64,000 nt of DNA. Origin: Lautropia mirabilis. GTDB taxonomy: Bacteria > Pseudomonadota > Gammaproteobacteria > Burkholderiales > Burkholderiaceae_E. Shown here in pieces: positions 1-8,930 of the stretch (position 1 is the stretch's first letter; each line of letters opens with the position of its first letter). Both the position numbers and the translations under genes were made by a program. The DNA lies in contig NZ_LR134378.1 in NCBI RefSeq assembly GCF_900637555.1, forward strand, positions 196,001 to 260,000, in the 5' to 3' direction. The notes under the pieces are model-generated. The model searched no databases. It was not told the DNA's origin and worked only from the letters and a program-made list of their open reading frames with translations.

Positions 1-128
1 CCATCCCGCTCACGGACGAAGGCCGCGCCTGCGGCAAGATCCGTGTCCTGGGTTGCGGCCAGCTCATCGGTGAAACCATCCTGCGCATCAACCGCTCCGA
101 CTCCGTCTCCATGCTGTTCATGGAGTGA
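1..128 (+). CDS. prs: Ribose-phosphate pyrophosphokinase, C-terminal end (partial)
   Basis: Only the last 41 residues are present, read from base 3 to a TGA at 126-128. They match the PRPP synthetase tail: a GKIRVL-type strand, then an ETILRI helix and a short acidic end (SMLFME). The family makes PRPP from ribose 5-phosphate and ATP for nucleotide, His and Trp synthesis. The downstream order rplY-pth-ychF is the usual betaproteobacterial neighbourhood of prs, which supports the call. The active-site region lies outside the window. Confidence 0.85.
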   Translation, partial: IPLTDEGRACGKIRVLGCGQLIGETILRINRSDSVSMLFME

Positions 129-400
129 GTGCGGCTCAGTCAGACGCGCTTCCCACGTATCCTCCCCGGCCAGCGCACCACCGCTGGCCATACAGCCCCT
201 GAGGGGCCGACGGCCTCAGCCCCCTCCCCTCAGCGGCTTCTGCAGCCATGAGCCGACACCGAATCGGCCACCGGCCTGCACCGAATGCCGGATGCCCGCC
301 TCCTTGGCCCGTCGGCGCCGACATCGGTTATCATCTTCCGCTTTCTCAACCCCTGCCGGATCTGGTCGCGGACCGGCAGACATATCCAAGGAACTGCCCA

Positions 401-1048
401 ATGCAGATCAGTGCCCAAGAACGCAAGGACGTGGGGACGAGTGCGAGCCGCCGCCTCCGTCGCGCCAATCAGGTACCCGGTATCGTCTACGGTGGCGAAG
501 CCGCCCCCATCCAGGTCGCCCTGGACCACAACACGCTCTATCACGCCCTGCGCGTCGAAGCCTTCCACTCGTCCATCCTGGACATGGACATCGACGGCAA
601 GAAGCAGCGCGTGCTGCTGCGCAACGTGCAATGGCACCCGTACAAGCAACAGGTCCTGCACGTCGACTTCCAGCGCGTGGCCGCCAACCAGAAGATCACC
701 GTCAAAGTGCCGCTGCACTTCATCAACGGTGAGAACTCGCCGGCCGTCAAGCAGACCAAGGCTGTCGTCAACCATGTCATGACCGAGATCGAAGTCCAGG
801 TTCTGCCCAAGGACCTGCCCGAGTTCATCGAAGTCGACCTGGCCGAACTGGCCATGGAGCACTCCATCCACCTCAGCAGCATCAAGCTGCCCAAGGGTGT
901 TACCGCCGTCGTTGCCCCGGGCACCGATCCTGTCCTGGCCTCCGCCTCGCTGGTTGGCGGCTCCGACATCGATGCCGAAGCCGAAAGCGCCGTGGCCGAT
1001 GCCGCCCCGGCAGCTGCTCCGGCTGCTGGCGACGCCGACAAGAAATAA
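401..1048 (+). CDS. rplY: 50S ribosomal protein L25/Ctc
   Basis: A 215-residue L25 protein of the long Ctc type, which binds 5S rRNA in the large subunit. The N-terminal L25 domain (about 1-95, with [16 protein letters not shown]) is followed by the TL5/Ctc C-terminal beta domain (about 100-190) and an Ala/Asp-rich tail ending in DADKK. I chose ATG 401 because an AAGGA lies 8 bases upstream and the family begins there; the frame is open further upstream, but that sequence is not L25-like. It follows prs with a 272-base gap and is followed by an intrinsic terminator, so it may be its own unit or the end of a prs-rplY transcript. Confidence 0.95.
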   Translation: MQISAQERKDVGTSASRRLRRANQVPGIVYGGEAAPIQVALDHNTLYHALRVEAFHSSILDMDIDGKKQRVLLRNVQWHPYKQQVLHVDFQRVAANQKITVKVPLHFINGENSPAVKQTKAVVNHVMTEIEVQVLPKDLPEFIEVDLAELAMEHSIHLSSIKLPKGVTAVVAPGTDPVLASASLVGGSDIDAEAESAVADAAPAAAPAAGDADKK

Positions 1049-1130
1049 GGCCCTCGCGGCCAAGACGGACATCCGTCGCTGCCGGACCTCCCCCGATGCG
1101 GGCCCCGGCAGCGACAGGATGTCCACCCCA

Positions 1131-1155
1131 ACGGGCCGCCAGTCGGCCCGTTTTT
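1131..1155 (+). terminator. Rho-independent terminator after rplY
   Basis: A 7-bp perfect stem (ACGGGCC at 1131-1137 with GGCCCGT at 1145-1151) and a 7-base loop are followed directly by a run of T to 1155. It lies 82 bases after the rplY stop and before pth. Confidence 0.8.
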
Positions 1156-1268
1156 CATAAGGATCGGGTCACGGCCATCGGGCATGTCCCGAAGGCCCTC
1201 ACGGCAGCACCAGCCCCTCCTTCGGCGCATCAGCTGCCTGACATCCCGCACATACAAGCCACGCCCGC

Positions 1269-1919
1269 ATGAACGCCCCCCGCCTCATCGTCGGCCTGGG
1301 CAACCCCACCGACCAGCACGCCCACGACCGGCACAACGCCGGCTTCTGGTTCATCGACGCCCTGCTGCGCCACTACCCCGGCCAGATGCGCCCCGACGCC
1401 AAGTTCCTGGGCGATGTCGGCGAAGTCCGCATCGGCACCCAGGTCGTGCGGCTGCTCAAGCCCATGACCTACATGAACCGCTCCGGCCAGTCCGTCGGTG
1501 CGCTGGCGCGCTTCTACCGCCTGGAACCTGCCGACATCCTTGTCGCCTACGACGAGCTCGACCTCATGCCCGGCTCCGCACGCCTCAAACTGGGCGGCTC
1601 CAGCACCCACAACGGCCTGCGCGACATCACCGCCCACCTTGGCACCCCTCGCTACTGGCGCCTGCGCCTGGGCATCGGCCATCCCCGCAGCCTCAACCTC
1701 AACAAATCCGTCGTCGACTTCGTCCTAGGCAAACCCAGCCAGAGCGACCAGCAGCTCATCGACCAGGCCACCGACCGCAGCGTCGACCACCTGCCCATCC
1801 TCATGCGTGACGGCTGGGAAATCGCCACCCAGCAACTGCACGGCGCCGACCCCGCCATGCAGCAAGCCAAGGCCGCCCGCAAAGGCAGCCCCGAAGCCAA
1901 ACCCACCGACTCGCTCTAG
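1269..1919 (+). CDS. pth: Peptidyl-tRNA hydrolase
   Basis: A 216-residue Pth. It releases tRNA from prematurely dropped peptidyl-tRNA. Catalytic residues are visible: N12 in GLGNP, H22 in DRHNAGF, D95 in YDELDL and N115 in THNGLRD. The glycine-rich stretch before HNGL reads GGSSTHNGL, where most Pth proteins have GGHGGHNGL or similar, so the substrate-gating loop is altered while the catalytic Asn is kept. The C-terminal tail (about 195-216) is Lys/Ala/Pro-rich and extends past the usual end. It lies between rplY and ychF in the conserved order. Confidence 0.95.
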   Translation: MNAPRLIVGLGNPTDQHAHDRHNAGFWFIDALLRHYPGQMRPDAKFLGDVGEVRIGTQVVRLLKPMTYMNRSGQSVGALARFYRLEPADILVAYDELDLMPGSARLKLGGSSTHNGLRDITAHLGTPRYWRLRLGIGHPRSLNLNKSVVDFVLGKPSQSDQQLIDQATDRSVDHLPILMRDGWEIATQQLHGADPAMQQAKAARKGSPEAKPTDSL

Positions 1920-2036
1920 AATCCCGGCATCCCGATCCGGCATACCCAGGGCATCCACGGCACAGATCCCCCTGAGCTGACACCCCTGCCCTGCCGGAAC
2001 ACCCCCCCCTACACCGCCCAGCAAGAAGGACACCCC

Positions 2037-3128
2037 ATGGCACTCCAATGCGGCATCGTCGGCCTGCCCAACGTCGGCAAATCCACCCTCTTCAACGCGC
2101 TGACCAAAGCCGGCATCGAAGCTGCCAACTACCCCTTCTGCACCATCGAGCCCAACGTCGGCATCGTCGAAGTCCCTGACCCCCGCCTCGCCAAGCTCGC
2201 TGAAATCGTCCAGCCCCAGAAGATCCAGCCCGCCATCGTCGAATTCGTCGACATCGCCGGCCTCGTCGCTGGCGCCAGCAAAGGCGAAGGCCTCGGCAAC
2301 CAGTTTCTCGCCAACATCCGCGAAACCGACGCCATCGTCAACGTCGTCCGCTGCTTCGACGACCCCAACGTCGTCCACGTCAATGGCCGCGTCGACCCCA
2401 TCGCCGACATCGAGACCATCGTCACCGAACTCGCCCTGGCCGACCTCGCCACCATCGAGCGCGTCCACGCCCGCGAAATCAAGAAAGCCCGCGCCGGTGA
2501 CAAGGAAGCCCTGCGCCTCACCACCCTGCTCGAAAAACTCCAGCCCCACCTCAACGAAGGCAAACCCGCCCGCTCGCTGGACCTGAGCGCCGAAGACAAG
2601 GCCCTCCTCAAGCCCTACGGCCTCATGACCCTCAAGCCCGCCATGTACGTCGCCAACGTCTCCGAGGACGGCTTCCAGAACAACCCGTACCTCGACAGAC
2701 TGCGTGAACACGCCGCCAAGGAAGGCGCCCCCGTCGTCGCCCTCTGCGCCCAGATCGAAGCCGAACTGGCCGACCTCGACGACGAAGACAAACTCGCCTT
2801 CCTCGCCGACCTCGGCCTCGAAGAACCCGGCCTCAACCGCCTCATCCGCGCCGGCTACGACCTCCTGGGCCTGCAGACCTACTTCACCGCTGGCGTCAAG
2901 GAAGTCCGCGCCTGGACCATCCACAAAGGCGACACCGCCCCCAAAGCCGCCGGCGTCATCCACACCGACTTCGAACGCGGCTTCATCCGCGCCCAGACCA
3001 TCGCCTTCGACGACTTCATCCAGTACAAGGGCGAACAGGGCGCCAAGGAAGCCGGCAAGATGCGCGCCGAAGGCAAGGACTACGTCGTCCAGGACGGGGA
3101 TGTGCTGAACTTTTTGTTCAATGTGTGA
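2037..3128 (+). CDS. ychF: Redox-regulated ATPase YchF
   Basis: A 363-residue Obg-family P-loop protein, full length. G1 is GLPNVGKS at 9-16, followed by the DIAG G3 motif. The G4-like position reads NVSE rather than NKxD, the feature that makes YchF prefer ATP. The C-terminal TGS domain (about 280-363) is present. YchF binds ribosomes and affects stress responses. An AGAAGGA lies 9 bases before ATG 2037. It is the last core gene before the defence island, and no strong intrinsic terminator follows it. Confidence 0.95.
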   Translation: MALQCGIVGLPNVGKSTLFNALTKAGIEAANYPFCTIEPNVGIVEVPDPRLAKLAEIVQPQKIQPAIVEFVDIAGLVAGASKGEGLGNQFLANIRETDAIVNVVRCFDDPNVVHVNGRVDPIADIETIVTELALADLATIERVHAREIKKARAGDKEALRLTTLLEKLQPHLNEGKPARSLDLSAEDKALLKPYGLMTLKPAMYVANVSEDGFQNNPYLDRLREHAAKEGAPVVALCAQIEAELADLDDEDKLAFLADLGLEEPGLNRLIRAGYDLLGLQTYFTAGVKEVRAWTIHKGDTAPKAAGVIHTDFERGFIRAQTIAFDDFIQYKGEQGAKEAGKMRAEGKDYVVQDGDVLNFLFNV

Positions 3129-3528
3129 ACAGGCAAGCCAAAGCCGAATCTGAGTGCACTGAAGAAGGGCTGCAACGGCGCAGCCCGGCCAGACAATGGC
3201 TGGGCTGCTGGACACCCCTGTGCCCCTGCTGAACGCGCTGCCCATATCGGAAAGCGGTCGCCTCGCTGACGCCCACGAGATCGCCTCCCCGACGCCCACA
3301 GAGCAGAGCCTCTCCGCCACACTCAGAGAATGGCGAAGGTGGCGGAAAGCGCCTGTGGTTCATACCTGACGCCATCATCAGCGTCCCATCCGGAAGAGGT
3401 GCAGACACAAGGCAGCCTGCCTATTATAGGGGCTGTCACCATCACCAGGGAGACAGGCCTCTGGACATCAGTCGGCCCGAGTCCCCTGCACAAAAACCCG
3501 ACACCGAACCACCAGAGACATACCGGCC
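3129..3528 (+). promoter_or_regulatory. Intergenic region with candidate promoter of the defence operon
   Basis: No gene is seen in these 400 bases. There is a TATTAT -10-like hexamer at 3422-3427 but no convincing -35 at 16-18 bases. Just after it, GGCTGTC (3430-3436) is mirrored by GACAGGCC, an operator-like inverted repeat. A weak hairpin (GGGCTG 3167-3172 with CAGCCC 3181-3186) lacks a T run. This is the only obvious place for a promoter of the genes from 3529 onward. Confidence 0.3.
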
Positions 3529-6500
3529 ATGGACGACGTCTTCCAGTTTCGAGACAAACTCATTCAGGAGTATGCACGTTTCTCCCGCAGCTTCGTCCAG
3601 ATCGCAGCCCCCGACATCAGGAACAAGGTAGAGGAAGAGTACGCCAACGGCCGTTACTGGCCCGAACCGCTCGTCCAGATCAACCCACACTACCAGCGCA
3701 GCGGCACGATCCGGGAACTGGTGGACGCCGGGACGCTCCATCCAGGCTGTCTGGGCATTTTCCAGACAGGCAAGACAGAGGGCACCCCTACCCCCCTCTC
3801 GCTGTACACGCACCAGAAGGTCGCGTTACACATTGCCCAGCAACGCAAAAGCTACGTCGTCACCACAGGCACAGGATCGGGCAAGTCGCTTTCGTTCTTC
3901 ATACCCATCATCGACCGCATCCTCAAGGCGCGGGAATCGGACAGTACGGCGCGCACCCGGGCCATCGTCATCTACCCGATGAATGCCCTGGCCAACAGCC
4001 AGCTTGAAGAGCTGGACAAGTTCCTTCACGGCTACGACGATCTGGACCGCCCCATCACCGTGGCCCGCTACACCGGCCAGGAGAGCACAGCAGAACGGGA
4101 GCGCATCGCCAAATGTGCCCCGGACATCCTGCTCACCAACTTCATGATGCTGGAATACATCCTGACGCGCTATACGGAGACTGACCGGCAAGTCATCGAG
4201 CATTGCGCTGGGCTGGAGTTTCTGGTGCTGGATGAACTGCATACCTACCGGGGCCGTCAGGGCGCCGATGTCGCCCTGCTGGTGCGCCGTCTGCGCGAAC
4301 GGCTGAATGCCGACAGACTGGTGTGCATCGGTACCTCAGCCACCATGTCCAGCGCAGCCAGTGAATCGGAGCGCAACCGGGTCGTGGCAGAAGTCGCCAG
4401 CAAGCTGTTTGGCACACGCATCACCGAACACGAGGTCATCGGAGAAACGCTGGAAAGGGTCACAGACGCAAACCGGGATATCGACGCCATACGCCATCAC
4501 CTGCTCGCGGCTGTCCGGTGCGAACAGTACGCATGGCCCGATTACCAGGCATTTCAGAACGACCCGCTCGCCATCTGGGTGGAACTGACGCTGGGCGTCA
4601 CCATTCCGGACGACACCAGCCCCATTCGCCGCGCCCGCCCCATAGCCCTGAAAGAAGCAGGCCAGCGACTTGCCAGCGATGCCGGCTGCAGCCCTGACGA
4701 GGCCCAGAGCGCCCTGGCGCGCTTTCTGCTGGCCGCCAACGACGTCCGCACCCCACAGGGGCGCCCACCCTTTGCCTTCAAGCTTCACCAGTTCATCAGC
4801 GGCCCCGGCATGGTGCTGACCACGCTGGAGCCACGCGATGTACGGCACATCACCCTGGATGCTCAACGCTTCGCACCGGGCAGACAGGAAGAAAACGTCC
4901 AGCTGTACCCTGTTCATTTCTGCCGGGACTGCGGCCATGAATACATGCCGGTCTGGCATCTGCCAGACAAGGGCCGGTTTTTTCCCCGGGAGCTCGATGG
5001 CTCCACCATCGACGATGAGACCGCACAGCGTGGTCTCCTGTGCATACGAACACCCGGGCTGAACTACACCAGGCCGGAAGATCTCCCCGAAGACTGGATC
5101 GATGTCAGCGGAGACACTCCGAAAATCCGCCCAAACTATAGAAATGCCGTTCCTGATCTTGTTGCCGTGACGCCGCAGGGAGAAGGAACATTGTGCGCGG
5201 GGAAACTGACGGCGTTCTCCCAGGCACAGCCCGAGTCAGAGGAACCCCAGGGACAAAAAGGCCAGGCATTCTGGTTCATTCCCGGAAAGCTGCGCTTCTG
5301 CCTGAGCTGCGGACGAAATTACCCTGCGGTCGGCAAGGACGCCAACCGTCTGTCCAGCCTGTCTGGCGAAGGCCGCTCCTCCGCCACGACCATGATCACA
5401 CTGGCCGCACTGGAGTACCTGTTCAAACTGCCTGACCCTCAACCGGGACAGCCAGATCCACGCAAGCTGCTGGCCTTTACCGACAACCGCCAGGACGCCG
5501 CCCTCCAGGCAGGTCATTTCAACGATTTCATTTTTCTGCTCACACTGCGCGGCGGTCTCATCGGTGCCCTGAAACACAACAATGGCATACTCACTGAAGA
5601 CACCCTGACGGCCGAGGTTTTCAACGCACTTGGCTTTGACCGTCCGGAAGACTCGGTGCGGGCCGAGTATTTGCGCGACCCCGGACTTCGTGGCCCCAAT
5701 CTCAGAACCGCACAGGCCGACCTCCGCTTCATACTCGGCTATCGACTTATCCGGGACTTGCGTCGTGGCTGGCGCTTCAACAACCCGAATCTGGAACAGC
5801 TGAAGCTGCTGGACATTCGTTACCGTGACCTGCAGGCGTTCTGTGAGGACGAAAGCTGCTTTGCTGACTTCAACGAACTACGGGATCTTCCCCCGGCACA
5901 GCGGGTCGAGCTGTATGAGGTTCTGTTCAACCGGATGCGTACGGAACTGTGCATCGAAAGCCGCTACCTGGACGATATCGAACAGGACAAGATCATAACC
6001 AGAAGTTACGCAAGCCTGAATGATCGCTGGGCCATCGCTCAGGACGAGCGTCTTGAAACCGGACGCTATCTGGTTCTGGAGAATTACCTGGCCAGCAAAC
6101 GCAAGCGGCGATATGACCTCATATCCGGATCGGAACGGTCCGGTCTTGTCCGCTCCATCAAGCGAAAGCTCTCGAGCGGCCCTGACCACCTCAGAGACCG
6201 GAGCAGCAAATGGCGAGGTGAAAAATGGGCTGCGCTGGTGCGAGACATGTTGCGTGCTGCCGAGAACTACGGGTATGTACAACGGCAGCCCATCGACAAG
6301 AGCCTGTTCGGCTGGCGCCTCAACGCATCGCTCATAGACTGGTGCCTGGCACCTGCCCTGCCCGAAGAGCAGCCAGGTCAGCCAAATGCCTACTTCCGTG
6401 CACTCTACGAGAGCACGGCCAAACTGCTGGGAACCATCTCGCACCCGCTGTTCGAATTCGAGGCACAGGAGCACACGGCGCAAGTCGACGCCCAGACCAG

Positions 6501-8925
6501 ACAGGTTCTCGAGCAGCGCTTTCGATACAGCCAGAAAGACCAGGACGAATGGAAGTCTCACAACAGGGCGCCACTTGAACGGCTGCCCCTGATGTTCTGC
6601 TCTCCCACCATGGAGCTGGGTGTGGACATTTCTGCGCTCAACACGGTATACCTGCGCAACGTCCCCCCAACGCCGGCAAACTACGCACAGCGCAGTGGCC
6701 GTGCCGGGCGCTCCGGCCAGCAGGCGCTGGTTGTCACCTATTGCGCGGCCCTGAGCCCACACGATCAATGGTTCTTCCACCGGGCACAGGACATGGTGCA
6801 TGGCGTGGTAAGGGCTCCCACCCTGGATCTGGCCAACCGCGATCTGGTACAGAGCCACCTGCAGGCAGTCTGGCTGGCGTGTACAAGACACTCACTGGAC
6901 GACAGCATTGCCGAGCTGCTCGACATGAACGCGCCAGGAAAACCACCCAAACCTGAGCTCATGGCAGCACTGCGGGCGCCTGACGCACAGGCACGCGCGC
7001 AGCTCGGAGCCGCACGGGTCATTGAACAGCTGGCTGGAGAGCTGGATGACAGCACGTGGTTCACACCTGACTACGTACAGAATGTCATCGCAGATGCTCC
7101 CCAGGCGTTTTCCCGGGCACTCGAGCGCTGGCGCACCCTGTTCGAGGCAACACAGGAGCAGCTCAAGATGGCCCAAAGCATCTCGAGCAGCCACGCCGTC
7201 ACCGAACAGGAACGCAAGAGTGCCGAACGACGCGCATCTGATGCCCAGCAGCAATTCAACCTGCTTCTGAAACCCGGCAACAGCCAGAACAGCGACTTCT
7301 ACACCTACCGCTATCTGGCCAGCCAGGGCTTTCTTCCCGGCTACAATTTTCCACGCCTTCCACTGATGGCCTGGGTTCCCGGTGGCGGCCGCAAATCGGC
7401 CACGAGTGCCAACGACCACGGTGCCATGGTCAGCCGCCCGCGCTTCCTGGGCCTGTCAGAGTTCGGACCACGCAGCCTCATCTACCACCAGGGCAGGATG
7501 TTCCGCGTGGTACGTGCCAAGCTCAGCGCAAGCAACCGCAGCCACATTTCCGGCTCCGTCACACTCACCACACTGGCCTCCCTTGTGTGCGGTCGCTGCG
7601 GTTACGGCCATGCCAGCGATCCTGCTTCGCAGCAGGCGCCTGTCGATATCTGCGAAAGCTGTGGCACACCACTGAGTGAAGACAACTGGGTACGCGAACT
7701 CTACCGTATCGAAACAGTGGAAACCAGGGCCACCCAGCGCATTTCCACCGATGATGAAGAGCGACAGCATCAGGGATTCGAGCTTCAAACCACCTACCGC
7801 TTTCTGCCTGGCCCGGATGGCCGTATCCAAAAAAGGGAAGCCAGCATCCAGATCGAGAGCCCGGACGAACAGACCGAGGAGCTTGGCACATTGACCTACG
7901 CCCCCGCCGCACAGATCTGGCGGATCAACCGTGGCTGGCGTCGCCGCCGCTTCAAGCAGCAGCTCGGCTTCCTGATCAACCCCCTCACAGGCAGATGGAG
8001 CCCGGAGGAATCCCCCGACGGTGATGACACTGACAATGCCGACGACGAGAAAGATGGCAAGGAAGACAAAATCCCTCCCCAGCGCATCGTTCCCTACGTC
8101 GAGGACTTCCGCAACCTGCTGATCTTCACACCAGCGCAGGAACTGGACCCGGAGGCCATGGCGACAGTGCAGGCTGCGCTCAAACGCGGCATCGAGATGG
8201 TTTTCCAGATTGAAGAATCCGAACTCGTGGCCGAACCTCTACCCAAGGCCGATGCGCGTCGTGCCATTCTATTCTACGAGGCAGCCGAAGGGGGCGCCGG
8301 CGTACTGACCCGGTTGGCCAGCAATCCGGCAGATCTGGCCACCGTGGCCCGTGCTGCGCTGAAGGTCATTCACTACCATGAACCCGCCAGCGGCATCTGG
8401 ACGCTGGAAGGACTGGCCCAACTGGAAAAAACCACAGTTGACGGCCAGCGCCCCTGCGAAGCCGGCTGTTACCAGTGCCTGCTGTCGTACTACAACCAGC
8501 CCGAGCATCAGCACATCAACCGCCGCAACCAGCAGGCACTGGCCCTGCTCGTGGCCCTGGCCAACGCCCGAGTCGCACCAGCCCCGGCCACAATACCCGA
8601 ACCAGTCAGCAGCCCGCTCACGGGTACGGCGCCAAACGGTACCCCACCAACGGATAACCTGACGGAAGCCTGGCTGACGGCACTCCAGCATGGCGGATAC
8701 CGGCAACCCGATGCCTGCAATGTGCCTGTCAGCGATGGCAAGGCCATGGCAGCAGCCCAGTACAAGGCAGCCCGCACACTGGTATTCCTGGCAGCCATGG
8801 ATGAAGAGGTGCGAAACAGCCTGCTCGACCGCGGCTGGCAGATACTGCTGTTTACTGACCCGGCACGATGGCATGAACAGTTTGCAACCCACCCCGAGGT
8901 GTTTGGCACCCCTATCAAGGAATAA
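3529..8925 (+). CDS. DEAD/DEAH helicase with DUF1998, DruE-like or fused DrmA-DrmB-like
   Basis: A 1798-residue defence-type SF2 helicase. Motifs in order: Walker A TGTGSGKS (113-120), YPMNALA (149-155), DELH (235-238) within an LDELHTYRGRQGAD block typical of the MrfA/YprA and DruE group, TSAT (269-272), and motif VI QRSGRAGR (1054-1061). Several CxxC pairs follow, for example C1354/C1357. A full DUF1998 zinc domain follows, with EAAEGGAGVL and GCYQCLLSY (1646-1654). The last ~110 residues look like a degenerate restriction-endonuclease fold ending in an RGWQILLFTDPARW segment, without clear catalytic residues. In DISARM, helicase (DrmA) and DUF1998 (DrmB) are separate proteins; in Druantia DruE they are joined, as here. 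It is the first gene of the operon. Confidence 0.85.
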   Translation: MDDVFQFRDKLIQEYARFSRSFVQIAAPDIRNKVEEEYANGRYWPEPLVQINPHYQRSGTIRELVDAGTLHPGCLGIFQTGKTEGTPTPLSLYTHQKVALHIAQQRKSYVVTTGTGSGKSLSFFIPIIDRILKARESDSTARTRAIVIYPMNALANSQLEELDKFLHGYDDLDRPITVARYTGQESTAERERIAKCAPDILLTNFMMLEYILTRYTETDRQVIEHCAGLEFLVLDELHTYRGRQGADVALLVRRLRERLNADRLVCIGTSATMSSAASESERNRVVAEVASKLFGTRITEHEVIGETLERVTDANRDIDAIRHHLLAAVRCEQYAWPDYQAFQNDPLAIWVELTLGVTIPDDTSPIRRARPIALKEAGQRLASDAGCSPDEAQSALARFLLAANDVRTPQGRPPFAFKLHQFISGPGMVLTTLEPRDVRHITLDAQRFAPGRQEENVQLYPVHFCRDCGHEYMPVWHLPDKGRFFPRELDGSTIDDETAQRGLLCIRTPGLNYTRPEDLPEDWIDVSGDTPKIRPNYRNAVPDLVAVTPQGEGTLCAGKLTAFSQAQPESEEPQGQKGQAFWFIPGKLRFCLSCGRNYPAVGKDANRLSSLSGEGRSSATTMITLAALEYLFKLPDPQPGQPDPRKLLAFTDNRQDAALQAGHFNDFIFLLTLRGGLIGALKHNNGILTEDTLTAEVFNALGFDRPEDSVRAEYLRDPGLRGPNLRTAQADLRFILGYRLIRDLRRGWRFNNPNLEQLKLLDIRYRDLQAFCEDESCFADFNELRDLPPAQRVELYEVLFNRMRTELCIESRYLDDIEQDKIITRSYASLNDRWAIAQDERLETGRYLVLENYLASKRKRRYDLISGSERSGLVRSIKRKLSSGPDHLRDRSSKWRGEKWAALVRDMLRAAENYGYVQRQPIDKSLFGWRLNASLIDWCLAPALPEEQPGQPNAYFRALYESTAKLLGTISHPLFEFEAQEHTAQVDAQTRQVLEQRFRYSQKDQDEWKSHNRAPLERLPLMFCSPTMELGVDISALNTVYLRNVPPTPANYAQRSGRAGRSGQQALVVTYCAALSPHDQWFFHRAQDMVHGVVRAPTLDLANRDLVQSHLQAVWLACTRHSLDDSIAELLDMNAPGKPPKPELMAALRAPDAQARAQLGAARVIEQLAGELDDSTWFTPDYVQNVIADAPQAFSRALERWRTLFEATQEQLKMAQSISSSHAVTEQERKSAERRASDAQQQFNLLLKPGNSQNSDFYTYRYLASQGFLPGYNFPRLPLMAWVPGGGRKSATSANDHGAMVSRPRFLGLSEFGPRSLIYHQGRMFRVVRAKLSASNRSHISGSVTLTTLASLVCGRCGYGHASDPASQQAPVDICESCGTPLSEDNWVRELYRIETVETRATQRISTDDEERQHQGFELQTTYRFLPGPDGRIQKREASIQIESPDEQTEELGTLTYAPAAQIWRINRGWRRRRFKQQLGFLINPLTGRWSPEESPDGDDTDNADDEKDGKEDKIPPQRIVPYVEDFRNLLIFTPAQELDPEAMATVQAALKRGIEMVFQIEESELVAEPLPKADARRAILFYEAAEGGAGVLTRLASNPADLATVARAALKVIHYHEPASGIWTLEGLAQLEKTTVDGQRPCEAGCYQCLLSYYNQPEHQHINRRNQQALALLVALANARVAPAPATIPEPVSSPLTGTAPNGTPPTDNLTEAWLTALQHGGYRQPDACNVPVSDGKAMAAAQYKAARTLVFLAAMDEEVRNSLLDRGWQILLFTDPARWHEQFATHPEVFGTPIKE

Positions 8926-8930
8926 GCACC

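Noticed and set aside
199-219. Hairpin between prs and rplY as an intrinsic terminator
   Set aside because: CTGAGG/CCTCAG with inner GGCC/GGCC is a good stem, but a C-rich run follows instead of T.
1725-3320. A 531-codon minus-strand open frame over ychF
   Set aside because: It is the mirror of a GC-rich, codon-biased gene; the product is a Gly/Val/Asp-rich shadow with no domain, and ychF is certain.
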